Source: Frischella perrara
GTDB taxonomy: Bacteria; Pseudomonadota; Gammaproteobacteria; Enterobacterales; Orbaceae
Direction: 5' to 3'
DNA: 64,000 nt
NCBI RefSeq assembly: GCF_000807275.1
Contig: NZ_CP009056.1
Span: forward strand, 310,001 to 374,000
A program made the translations under genes and the position numbers. Below the pieces are notes generated by a model. The model saw only the letters and a program-made list of their open reading frames with translations, had not been told where the DNA came from and ran no database searches. Shown in pieces: positions 49,306 through 57,662 of the stretch. How positions within the stretch are numbered: position 1 is the first letter of the stretch; each line of letters begins with the position of its first letter.

Positions 49306-50385
49306 CTATATAGTGATTAAGTTGGTTAAATTATTTGGGTATTGAATTACGGAAGATGTTGAAATAACTTCTGCGTATTTAAAATGTTGTTTATATAGAG
49401 CTTGAACTTGAGTTTTATTTAACAATTTTAAATGATACATTGCCATTAAACCTGGTAAATTAACACCACTATGCAAAGTATTGCCAATACCACCCGAAGG
49501 CCTCATATTAATTTCCAGTAATAATGGTTGACCATCTTTATCATTACGTGTCTGAACATTTACTAAGCCATCAGCTTGCATGGCACTTGCACAACGACAG
49601 GCAAGTTCAAAAGCTACACCTTCATTTCTAATTATTTGCTTACTACCATGCTTTTCTCTAGCTATAGCACAAAGTACTTCACCTTTACTTGCGAAAATGT
49701 CGACTGAAGATTCGGGGGAGTATAGATATGGCATTAAAACCATTGGTGTAGGTTGTTTTAAGGTGGCATATAATTGTAGAAAAATATCAGGCCTAATACC
49801 CCTTTCTTCCGGATTGGACAAGATTCTAAATGGGGATATGTTGTTCTCGAATCGCCAAAATCCCATGCCATAAATACCATAAACAGGTTTAATACATAAT
49901 TTATCAAAGGGAGGATGAGCAATATTTTTTTGTAATTCTTCAACATTATCAATTAATATTGAAGGAACAACTGGTAATTGCTGCTGTTCCATAAACAGGG
50001 CAAAATCCATCTTATTATTTGATAGCTTTAATAAATCTATATTACTTGCACCTGTAATTAATGTTACTCCGGTTGCTTCTATTTCATGACGATGTTGTTC
50101 ATACCAAAGCGTATTTTTAACAACGTATAACACATCAATTTTATATTGAGTAATAACTTTAGTAATAAAAGATAATCGCTGTGTCTCTTCTGAAGGTTCA
50201 ATAATAGAAAAATCAGCTGTGGATAAAATTTCTTTTCTATTTTCTCGATGAGAAGCAAAGACTTCGATTTTTACATGATTTTTTTTAGCAAAATCTTTTA
50301 CTGCTAAAATTATGTCTCGTTGTGATGAGAAGCTCTCCATAAACCAAATTCTATTTATCATTTTATATTTAATTTCCTTATTCAT
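49306..50385 (-). CDS. ATP-grasp family ligase of the Ter block
   Basis: A 359-residue ATP-grasp protein. A Rossmann-like N-terminus (INRIWFMESFSSQRDIILAV) is followed by the central domain with DKLCIKPVYGIYGMGFWRF (ATP-binding lysine and glycine-rich loop), the MPYLYSPESSVDIFAS hinge and the metal-binding end QPLLLEINMRPSGGIGNTL. Such enzymes join a carboxylate to an amine or similar group. MINRIWFMESF at 50361 is an alternative start with AAGGAA upstream. It probably ligates an amino acid or carboxylate in making the proposed Ter metabolite. Confidence 0.85.
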   Translation of the reverse strand: MNKEIKYKMINRIWFMESFSSQRDIILAVKDFAKKNHVKIEVFASHRENRKEILSTADFSIIEPSEETQRLSFITKVITQYKIDVLYVVKNTLWYEQHRHEIEATGVTLITGASNIDLLKLSNNKMDFALFMEQQQLPVVPSILIDNVEELQKNIAHPPFDKLCIKPVYGIYGMGFWRFENNISPFRILSNPEERGIRPDIFLQLYATLKQPTPMVLMPYLYSPESSVDIFASKGEVLCAIAREKHGSKQIIRNEGVAFELACRCASAMQADGLVNVQTRNDKDGQPLLLEINMRPSGGIGNTLHSGVNLPGLMAMYHLKLLNKTQVQALYKQHFKYAEVISTSSVIQYPNNLTNLITI

Positions 50386-50422
50386 TTCTCTGGTTAAAAT
50401 TAAGTCAATATTTCAGCAATAT

Positions 50423-51022
50423 TTAATTGAAAGGTAAGTACTTTTGCTCTTTATTTGACCACATAAAACCTGTTTTAACTAACTTCAGCATTGGAATATC
50501 ACCAATTGTATCGCCATATGCACAACTATCTTCTTTTGAGAGATCGGGATAGTTCTTTAGAATTTGGTGGACTTTTTCTTCGCCATAGCAATTTTTGCCC
50601 ATCATTGTTGGATAGTTACCGATATAAGGTGTCGATATAAGTTTGACGAAACCATTTTGTTTTACCCATGGTAACAGATACAGATCAATTGATGCGCTTA
50701 CCAAAATGCACTCGTCACCATTAGCCATGTGCTTCTCTAATAGGGCAATTGCTTGCGGACGCATCATTGTAGGCAAAATTTTCGTAACAAATTGTGAAGC
50801 ATATTGATCAAGTTCTTGTTTTGAAAATTTCGAAAGATAGACCTGAAGTGCTCTGTTTTTAACTTCATCACGTAATTCTCGATTAAATAAATACCGACAT
50901 AATAATGGAAGAAGTAAAATAACTTTAAGTAAAGCCATTGGCCAACCAACGGTATAGATAAGAAATGGTATTAATGAATCTTTTGTTGTAAGAGTACCAT
51001 CAAAATCAAAAAAAACTTTCAT
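50423..51022 (-). CDS. HAD-IB (SerB-like) phosphatase of the Ter block
   Basis: A 199-residue HAD phosphatase with motif I FFDFDGTLTTKD, motif II ILVSASIDLYL and motif IV AYGDTIGDIPMLKL. A hydrophobic cap segment (MALLKVILLLPLLCRYLF) resembles HAD-IB proteins that act on lipid or membrane-near substrates. It lies 103 bp after the kinase gene and 37 bp before the ATP-grasp gene, so it opens the biosynthetic half of the block. Substrate unknown. Confidence 0.82.
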   Translation of the reverse strand: MKVFFDFDGTLTTKDSLIPFLIYTVGWPMALLKVILLLPLLCRYLFNRELRDEVKNRALQVYLSKFSKQELDQYASQFVTKILPTMMRPQAIALLEKHMANGDECILVSASIDLYLLPWVKQNGFVKLISTPYIGNYPTMMGKNCYGEEKVHQILKNYPDLSKEDSCAYGDTIGDIPMLKLVKTGFMWSNKEQKYLPFN

Positions 51023-51125
51023 AATTTAATAAAAACCCTTTAACATATTTTGTGACGTTTTAGGATAGACTATTCAAATCATAATTAATAGATATGTTAA
51101 TTCTTTTTAATAATAAATATAATTA

Positions 51126-52625
51126 TTAATTATCCACCAATTGTACAACAACCAATCGACCCCCATCTTCACGGGACAATAAGATTTGGCGATTATCATT
51201 AAGTTCGATTTTATCTCCAATCGCTATTTTTGTTTGGTCGGGTAACGAAACTAAATCTTTGATACCTTCATTCACCAACCACCATTGGTTATTATGAAAT
51301 ATAAAATAGCCGACCCGTTTTTTTAAATGGTCACTTAGTCTTTCATTAGGTGCGATCAATCGATTGATATGCCACGGGTAGAGTGATTGCCCACTCCATA
51401 CCATAAGCCGATGGTCATCAGGTCGATAACTCCCTGCGATACGAGATGAATAAAGATTTAAAATAGGTAATTTACCTTTGTAAGCTGTGCCACAATAGGG
51501 GCAAGAAGGCGCTGTTTTACCCGAAAAAACGTACCATTGTTGTTCACACTGTTTATTTTGACATGGTTGAATTAAATCAATCGTTTTAACTAGTGCGGTT
51601 TCCCATTCATCAGCAGTAGGGCGTTTTAATGGCTCGTGTAACCCTTCAATAAACGCACGTTCAAATAATTTAGATAAATAAGGACCCATAACGGTATATG
51701 GAATTTTAGTTGGATCTGCCCATGGTAATGCAGCAGGTGAGATTTGATTAGTATTGACTCTGTTACTTTTGTCAGAAGGGTGTTCTATAAATAGCGCTTT
51801 TTCCCCCATTGTCATTGACTCATCTCGTATCTCATCATTGATATCATGTACTTTTCCACCTCTTAAAGGATGGCGATAAAGTAAGTACATATATATTAAT
51901 ACAGATAATGCGTGCCGATCGGTTGTTATGCTAGGTAATATACGTTTTGGATCATCTTTATTTAGATGCGCTGTTTTTACAACCTCCGGTGCAATAAAAT
52001 CTGGAGTACCTACCACATCAGGAGGAAATTTGCCCGGTACAACTAATCCATCAATATCTATAATACAAGCATGACCTAATTCAGGATCAATTAATACATT
52101 TTTATAGCTTAAATCGCTGTGACATAAACCTGCTGCATGCAATCTTCTTACCGCACGTGATAATTGTAGACAAATTTTTAGATAGGTTAATAATGTTCCT
52201 TTTTCACGAGGATCAAGAAATTTATTACGGTTACTAGCACTGGCAAACCATTTACCTTCTTTTTCTCTCCCTTTAATGTTAAGAAAATCATTATTTTTGG
52301 AACCATATTTAAAAAAGAAGTGCTTATGATAGGTTGGTATAACTAAACCTAATTGTCCCATATGTTCAACAATATCTGTCGGCCAACAAAATAATTCATG
52401 CCAATAGTCTCCACCTTGTTGGTTGAATATATTTTGGTAATAAGATCCCGTAATCATCTCAATGCGTTCACGAGCTTGTTGATTTTGTGGTTTTTGATAA
52501 AAAGCTATAACATAGGATTTATCTGATGAAAAATAAACATTTTTCATCGTTCCTGCACCAATTATTTCGTCAACATAATTAACATGTTTACCGCTTTTAG
52601 TTACACAATTAATAATTCTAGCCAT
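51126..52625 (-). CDS. Protein kinase of the TerY-P triad, with zinc ribbon
   Basis: A 499-residue protein with a eukaryote-like kinase domain (about 1-330). It has a G-loop IGAGTMKNVYF, the catalytic loop CHSDLSYKNVLID (HxD...N), the metal motif IIDIDGL in place of DFG, and the activation-end motif GTPDFIAPEVV. A zinc ribbon follows (CQNKQC and CPYC, about 355-380), then a C-terminal beta-rich region with ILLSREDGG. Together with the PP2C and vWA genes it makes the TerY-P triad known from Ter operons. Its targets are not identified; the TerD-domain proteins are a reasonable guess. Confidence 0.86.
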   Translation of the reverse strand: MARIINCVTKSGKHVNYVDEIIGAGTMKNVYFSSDKSYVIAFYQKPQNQQARERIEMITGSYYQNIFNQQGGDYWHELFCWPTDIVEHMGQLGLVIPTYHKHFFFKYGSKNNDFLNIKGREKEGKWFASASNRNKFLDPREKGTLLTYLKICLQLSRAVRRLHAAGLCHSDLSYKNVLIDPELGHACIIDIDGLVVPGKFPPDVVGTPDFIAPEVVKTAHLNKDDPKRILPSITTDRHALSVLIYMYLLYRHPLRGGKVHDINDEIRDESMTMGEKALFIEHPSDKSNRVNTNQISPAALPWADPTKIPYTVMGPYLSKLFERAFIEGLHEPLKRPTADEWETALVKTIDLIQPCQNKQCEQQWYVFSGKTAPSCPYCGTAYKGKLPILNLYSSRIAGSYRPDDHRLMVWSGQSLYPWHINRLIAPNERLSDHLKKRVGYFIFHNNQWWLVNEGIKDLVSLPDQTKIAIGDKIELNDNRQILLSREDGGRLVVVQLVDN

Positions 52626-52660
52626 ATTTTTTATTCTAATATCAATTTAATCTGAAAAAT

Positions 52661-54181
52661 TTACCAAATGATAACTAAAGTTCGGTCATCATGATGGCCT
52701 GGAGATGGGAATTTCATCCAATCTAATAACGCTTTTGCAGGATTCATTGGTGTTGCTAAGAGCGGATTAAGTTCGTCGATTAATTGTATCCATTTATCTT
52801 TATTATTCAGTTGAAAATCAGTTTCAAATTTAGGATCAGAAATTCCATCGGTCATTAATAGGAAATAATTTATTTCTTGCCATTTTCCTATGCGAATTCG
52901 GCTATAAAAATCAGCTTCTCGCAAAATAGAATTATCTAAAAAACGTGTTTGTCCTGCAAATTCACCGTTATCTGCGTTTGCTAATAAACGAATATTATCT
53001 TTATAACTAAACGCTGCAATAGCGCCATCACCGACGGAAAATGTGGCAGCAAATAAGTCATTATCGATTTTTAAAGTAACGGCAACTAATAACGTCGTTG
53101 AATATGATTTGAGAGGGCGATTAGTTTTATCTGCCTCTACTTCTAGTTGTTTAATTGCGAGTAATACAGCATCACGGAACCAAGTTTTAAATTGAGTACC
53201 AACAGTTTGGGTCGAAACATGATCCCATTTTTTTACACAACTTAAAAGATCCTGATTAGCACTATCTAATAGTTGATGTTTAAGATATTGTCCAACCGTA
53301 TTTACCGCTAATTGTGATCCTTTTCTTGAATTTTTAGCACTACCAGCGCCATCAGCAACAATAGTGATATTCCATCCATTAGATAAACTATCAACAAAAA
53401 AATCGTCATCTCTAAAGGAACCCACATGAGCATGTGATCGACCACGGCAACTTGCTGCAGCAATTTTCAGTTGATCTGTTTTGATAAACTGATGGGCTAA
53501 ACTTGGTTTATAATAAATGTCATTTTCATCAGCAGGAATATCTTTCCATAAACTATTAGGATCCGGATTAATGATAATATCTATTTTAGTTGTTTGCGAT
53601 ACATAATCTGCAACTGTCCAGATGATATCAAGACTAAAAGTACCCGATATTTTAGGCGTACCCTCAATAGTATTAGTTTGTTTATTAAAAGTAAGATTTA
53701 AATTTTGTTGATTAAATAAAACATTCTCAATAATAATATCAGCATCAGCGTATGGAGAATCAATTTCAATTTTAGCAGAATAATTATTACCTACTTTCAT
53801 ATTTGGTAAATGAAATCGAGGTGAATAGGATATTAGATTTTTTGTATTAGTGATTGGATTTTCAGACGAATCGCTACTCGTATTTTGCCTTTGCAATTCA
53901 TCTAATTTTGTTAATTGCACATCTATTTCAGGTTTTAACTCCAACCAATGTGTTATAGGGACAATATAAGGTAGAGCGAGTGTAAAATTAGACGGATTAT
54001 CATTGTTCTGACTACTACTATCCGATTTTAATTGTTGATATGTAGTAGCGATAGTCTTGATTGCCTGATCAATAACAACAGTAATTGAATTGGTTTTAAT
54101 TAGTTGTTCTACCTGATCTTGTGAAATATCAGAAATAATGGCAGAGATAACTTTTTGATAAATATTATCAGAACTATTCAT
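52661..54181 (-). CDS. PP2C-type protein phosphatase of the TerY-P triad
   Basis: A 506-residue protein. The C-terminal half (from about 240) is a PP2C phosphatase: SHAHVGSFRDDDFFVDSLSN, the metal motif VADGAGSAKNSRKGSQLAV, SVGDGAIAAF and LLMTDGISDPKF. The N-terminal half (about 1-220) holds a helical part, an acidic/Ser-rich linker, and an Ig/cadherin-like segment (FNKQTNTIEGTPKISGTFSL) resembling a putative-Ig domain. The start overlaps the TerY stop by one base (TAATG), so the two are translationally coupled. It is expected to reverse the adjacent kinase. The binding partner of the Ig-like domain is unknown. Confidence 0.85.
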   Translation of the reverse strand: MNSSDNIYQKVISAIISDISQDQVEQLIKTNSITVVIDQAIKTIATTYQQLKSDSSSQNNDNPSNFTLALPYIVPITHWLELKPEIDVQLTKLDELQRQNTSSDSSENPITNTKNLISYSPRFHLPNMKVGNNYSAKIEIDSPYADADIIIENVLFNQQNLNLTFNKQTNTIEGTPKISGTFSLDIIWTVADYVSQTTKIDIIINPDPNSLWKDIPADENDIYYKPSLAHQFIKTDQLKIAAASCRGRSHAHVGSFRDDDFFVDSLSNGWNITIVADGAGSAKNSRKGSQLAVNTVGQYLKHQLLDSANQDLLSCVKKWDHVSTQTVGTQFKTWFRDAVLLAIKQLEVEADKTNRPLKSYSTTLLVAVTLKIDNDLFAATFSVGDGAIAAFSYKDNIRLLANADNGEFAGQTRFLDNSILREADFYSRIRIGKWQEINYFLLMTDGISDPKFETDFQLNNKDKWIQLIDELNPLLATPMNPAKALLDWMKFPSPGHHDDRTLVIIW

Positions 54182-55212
54182 TATCCTTTCCCTCTTATTA
54201 CATCAAAATCCTCATTTGGCATATCCATATTAAATTCTAAATATTGATTACACCAAGGGCATGTTACTAAGCCAGTATGGTCAATGCATAAAAGGTTTCC
54301 ACATGAACACATTGCAAAAGCAGAAGGATTACTGCAATGTGGACACGTAGGTGTTCCAATAAGTTGATTAGTATTAACTAATATGCTTGTTTTTATTTCA
54401 TCACTCCAATCGAAATATTCGTTGTCAACAGGATAACACCCAGTTAGCTGGTATTTCTGTTGTTGATCTTTACTAAGATTAATCACATTATCAACTAAAT
54501 TATATTTGATTAAATAAGGGCGAATCGTATTTGAGCATTTGCCGACAAGTACCACACAATTTTCATCATAAGGTTTATAATTCTTGGCATCAGACAAGTT
54601 TAATACATTGTTATAATCATTTAATAATGCAATATCTTTATTTATATTTTGACTATGTGAGGAAACGGAAGCGGTAATCCATTTAATGAAATGTGTAAAG
54701 CTCTCTTGATGATTATCATTTAATATTATGACTGTTTCTGTTAGTTGATGTAATACGCTTATGTCACTTGAATTACCTAAGCTTACTGCAATAAAATTAA
54801 CTTTCTGGGCATATTTTTCTCGCCAAATACGTAATTCTTCGCCAACTCTATCAGTAGGATGACCATCTGTTATTAGATAAACGATTGGTTTCCAATCACC
54901 TTTACAGTCTGGAGTAGTTTTATGTAATTTGTTATCAATTTGATACCTTAACTCACGTAAAGCTGCCCCTAATGATGTTCCGCCACCAATTGGTAACATT
55001 GGCGGGTAAAATGAAATCAAATCAATTAAAGGAACAATTGTTTTAGCTTTACCTGCAAATGCAATAATAGAAATGTAAACTGTTTCAAGCGCATGTGGAT
55101 CTTTTCTAAGATCCATAACAATATCTTGTAGTCCTTTCTTTAATTTATCCAGATTCCCCCCAATCATTGATTCGGAGCAGTCTAATAGAAAAAAAACGGG
55201 TAATCTTCTCAT
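54181..55212 (-). CDS. TerY-like vWA protein with C-terminal zinc ribbons
   Basis: A 343-residue protein. A von Willebrand A domain (about 1-190) has a MIDAS with FLLDCSESMIGG (DxSxS kept; the usual DTSGSM is DCSESM), GGGTSLGAAL (threonine) and YLITDGHPTD (aspartate). The C-terminal part ends in two Cys pairs resembling zinc ribbons: CPHCSNPSAFAMCSCG and LVTCPWCNQYLEF. It is the third vWA gene of the block and directly precedes the PP2C gene, forming with the kinase the TerY-P triad. It probably acts as a metal-dependent scaffold. Confidence 0.85.
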   Translation of the reverse strand: MRRLPVFFLLDCSESMIGGNLDKLKKGLQDIVMDLRKDPHALETVYISIIAFAGKAKTIVPLIDLISFYPPMLPIGGGTSLGAALRELRYQIDNKLHKTTPDCKGDWKPIVYLITDGHPTDRVGEELRIWREKYAQKVNFIAVSLGNSSDISVLHQLTETVIILNDNHQESFTHFIKWITASVSSHSQNINKDIALLNDYNNVLNLSDAKNYKPYDENCVVLVGKCSNTIRPYLIKYNLVDNVINLSKDQQQKYQLTGCYPVDNEYFDWSDEIKTSILVNTNQLIGTPTCPHCSNPSAFAMCSCGNLLCIDHTGLVTCPWCNQYLEFNMDMPNEDFDVIRGKG

Positions 55213-55226
55213 AAAGTTATACTTTT

Positions 55227-55865
55227 TTATAAAACTAGTTGTATTTCAGGTGGCGGTGGAGGCAGATCATCTGAACTAATATTAATACCTGAACTGGAAC
55301 TTCCTGATGCAACACTAACCGAAATCCACTTAAAAAAACCGGCAAAAGCATTCGAATCTAAGGTTTCTAGGGCAACAATTTGTGATGAAAGTAATTTTAA
55401 ATGTTCTGTATCTGCTTTTTTTCCGATCGCACAACAAACTATCGAAGCAATGGCAATATTCTTAATTGCTTTACAGGCCTCCGTGTAAGCAAACATGTCT
55501 GATGGTTTTCCATCTGTCATTAAGAAAACCATAGGGCGCCAGTCACCTTTTTGTTCACTATTTGATTTTTTAACATCACGATTTATGCTGTTTATTAGAC
55601 ATTCTAATGATGCACCTGTAAATGTTGCTCCAGAACTCGGTACGGATAAATCTTGAAATTGAAATTGTTCTAAGGCGGTTAATGGGACGATTTCTCGTGC
55701 TTCGTTATCAAAGGTAATGATTGATATATAAACACTTTCGAGAGCATAGGGATCTTGTCTAAGTGCGTTGAGCATTGATTGTATCCCAACATTAACTGCA
55801 TTAATTGATTCGCCACGCATTGAACCAGAAGTGTCAATTACTAGATATACAGGAAGCCTTCTCAT
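55227..55865 (-). CDS. TerY-like vWA protein with polyproline tail (copy 2)
   Basis: A 212-residue vWA protein starting MRRLPVYLVIDTSGSMRGES, with an intact MIDAS (DTSGSM; ATFTGASL; FLMTDGKPSD). The C-terminus is a Gly/Ser linker and the tail DDLPPPPPEIQLVL, nearly repeated in the copy at 56552-57190. The start overlaps the stop of the TerD-domain gene by one base, and the zinc-ribbon TerY follows after 14 bp. vWA domains bind metal and partner proteins. The tail may be a docking motif. Confidence 0.87.
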   Translation of the reverse strand: MRRLPVYLVIDTSGSMRGESINAVNVGIQSMLNALRQDPYALESVYISIITFDNEAREIVPLTALEQFQFQDLSVPSSGATFTGASLECLINSINRDVKKSNSEQKGDWRPMVFLMTDGKPSDMFAYTEACKAIKNIAIASIVCCAIGKKADTEHLKLLSSQIVALETLDSNAFAGFFKWISVSVASGSSSSGINISSDDLPPPPPEIQLVL

Positions 55866-56515
55866 TATGAATACCTTTCTATATATGATACAAATGTATC
55901 GGATTCACTTGCATTACCAATTGCTTTAAATTGCCAGCCGTTTGCTTCACGATTTAATTCAGCAAAAATCATTGAACGTTTATTAACAAATTCACTACTA
56001 GTTGAAAGGTCAAAGCGTACCATTTCAATATTATTGGCATCTACCGCGCGAATAAATGCATTTTGAACATCACCAAAGTGTTGTTTACGTTGAGCTCCAT
56101 CATATATTTGTACAATAAAGACAATTTTATAATACTGATTGCTTAATGCATTTAGTTTTAAAATAATCTGTTCATCATCACCTTCGCCTTCGCCGGTCCT
56201 ATTATCACCAGTAAGCCAAACATTTCCTGTTTTATGAATCATATTGTTGAAAAATATAATATCGCCGTTGTCTAACGTCTGTTTACCATTTTCCACCGTT
56301 CCTAAGTTGGTAATTTTGCCATTTTTATCACATAAGAATGCGATAACATCTAAATCATAATCTTCGTTATTACCACTAAATAAATTTTTGAAAAATTCAG
56401 AAAAAGATAATCGCTTTTCAGCCACATCCCAACCTAAACCAATAGTCACTTGAGAAAGATCAAATTGACTTTTTGATAGACTAACTCCTTGACCTTTTTT
56501 TAAACTAACCGACAT
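55865..56515 (-). CDS. TerX-like TerD-domain protein between the two TerY genes
   Basis: A 216-residue TerD-domain protein. VSLKKGQGVSLSKSQFDLSQ and GLGWDVAEKR are followed by a Phe-rich insert (FSEFFKNLFSGNNED) like that of TerZ, DYDLDVIAFLCDKNGK, the calcium loop [14 protein letters not shown] and FGDVQNAFIRAVDAN. The C-terminus (FKAIGNASESDTFVSYIERYS) differs from TerD/E. Its position between vWA genes matches the protein called TerX in Ter operon surveys. It is translationally coupled to the following vWA gene, suggesting a complex with it. Confidence 0.85.
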   Translation of the reverse strand: MSVSLKKGQGVSLSKSQFDLSQVTIGLGWDVAEKRLSFSEFFKNLFSGNNEDYDLDVIAFLCDKNGKITNLGTVENGKQTLDNGDIIFFNNMIHKTGNVWLTGDNRTGEGEGDDEQIILKLNALSNQYYKIVFIVQIYDGAQRKQHFGDVQNAFIRAVDANNIEMVRFDLSTSSEFVNKRSMIFAELNREANGWQFKAIGNASESDTFVSYIERYS

Positions 56516-56551
56516 AATTCCCTCTCAGCTATAAAATTTATATTTTTTTGA

Positions 56552-57190
56552 TTATAAAACGATGTTGACTTCAGGTGGCGGTGGCGGTAAATCATCTAAT
56601 CCGATAACTTCTTTTCGATTTGATTCCACTTTTTCACTTCCAGTAGAAATACTTGCAGATACCCATTTAAAGAATGATTTAATTGAATTTGAATCGGCAG
56701 TTTCTAGTTGCATGACTATTTCTGTGATATTTTTTAATACAGAACTATCAATTGATTGTCCTACAGCACATGCTATAACCATACCTTTCTTCACTTTTTC
56801 GAATTTTTTTATCCCTTTTTCCCAATCGTCAGTAGGCATTCCATCTGTCATTATAAAGACAAGAGGTCGCCAATCTCCTTTTGTTTCATAGGTTGTTTTA
56901 ACAACCTCTTTCTCAATACAATCTGCGGTAAGACTTAATGCTTGACCTAATGATGTTGTACCTGTAGCTACAAGTTCTGGAATTTTGAAGCTTAATAAAT
57001 CGGTCAATGGTATAATTTGAGTGGCGGAAGTATTAAATGTAATTACTGAAATAAAAGCTGTTTCAAGGGCGTAGGGATCTTGTCTAAGAGTAGTTAATAG
57101 AGTTTGTACACCATTTTTAACCGCTTCTATTGCTTCTCCGTGCATGGACCCAGAAGTGTCTAATACAAGATAAACAGGTAGTCTTCTCAT
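56552..57190 (-). CDS. TerY-like vWA protein with polyproline tail (copy 1, first gene of the block)
   Basis: A 212-residue vWA protein, MRRLPVYLVLDTSGSMHGEA, with a complete MIDAS (DTSGSM; GTTSLGQAL; FIMTDGMPTD). It ends in DDLPPPPPEVNIVL, a polyproline tail shared with copy 2. It is preceded by AAAGGA and about 400 bp of AT-rich DNA that should carry the promoter of the whole block. The first and fourth genes are close paralogues with equal length, so duplication is likely. Role as for other TerY proteins: a metal-dependent interaction module. Confidence 0.87.
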   Translation of the reverse strand: MRRLPVYLVLDTSGSMHGEAIEAVKNGVQTLLTTLRQDPYALETAFISVITFNTSATQIIPLTDLLSFKIPELVATGTTSLGQALSLTADCIEKEVVKTTYETKGDWRPLVFIMTDGMPTDDWEKGIKKFEKVKKGMVIACAVGQSIDSSVLKNITEIVMQLETADSNSIKSFFKWVSASISTGSEKVESNRKEVIGLDDLPPPPPEVNIVL

Positions 57191-57587
57191 CTATTTTTCC
57201 TTTAAAAAAGGGGGAATTATTATTATTTATTTAGTACATATTATTATTTTATTAGAACTTTATATTGCTTTTATTTTATCAATATACTACTAAATCAATC
57301 ATTTATTATTTACCTACTAAAATGAAATAAGATAATTAACATCATTGCTGACCGTTTAAATATAGTGATTTTATCGTAAATTATTTGTTAAGGATTCAAA
57401 ATCCTAACATATTTTTTTATTCAAAATCTATTAGATTTTTTCATTTATAGCAAAAAAATTAATTATCAAAAGCCTCTAATAACTTTTGTCGTATCTTTCA
57501 TGAAGTATTTTCGAATAAAATCAGACTAATATTTTGATAAAATTCAATTAAATTAATAATTAAAAGAATACAATATTAAAAATAAAA
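57191..57587. promoter_or_regulatory. Upstream region of the ter block with two inverted repeats
   Basis: About 400 bp of very AT-rich DNA before the first TerY gene. It holds an imperfect repeat at 57387-57408 (GTT.AGGATT-CAA-AATCCT.AAC, T-run following on the plus strand) and a perfect 17-bp palindrome at 57423-57439 (AAAATCTA-T-TAGATTTT). No clear promoter pair was identified. These repeats are candidates for operators. Confidence 0.4.
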
Positions 57588-57618
57588 AAAACGGCGCAAC
57601 TTAATGTTACGCCGTTTT
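57574..57618 (-). terminator. Rho-independent terminator of focA-pflB
   Basis: Stem AAAACGGCG / CGCCGTTTT (57588-57596 and 57610-57618), extendable by AAC/GTT past one mismatch. On the minus strand it runs into TTTTTTTTATTTTT. It lies about 45 bp past the pflB stop codon and blocks read-through into the ter block. Confidence 0.9.
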
Positions 57619-57662
57619 AAATTGGTCTAAATTATATCAAAGATATTATTTAAACATGTATC

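Noticed and set aside
41033-57618. Mobile element carrying the ter block (integrase, IS ends or tRNA attachment site)
   Set aside because: No transposase, integrase or tRNA gene was found at either edge, and no direct repeat could be fixed by eye. Insertion is inferred only from the split pfl locus.
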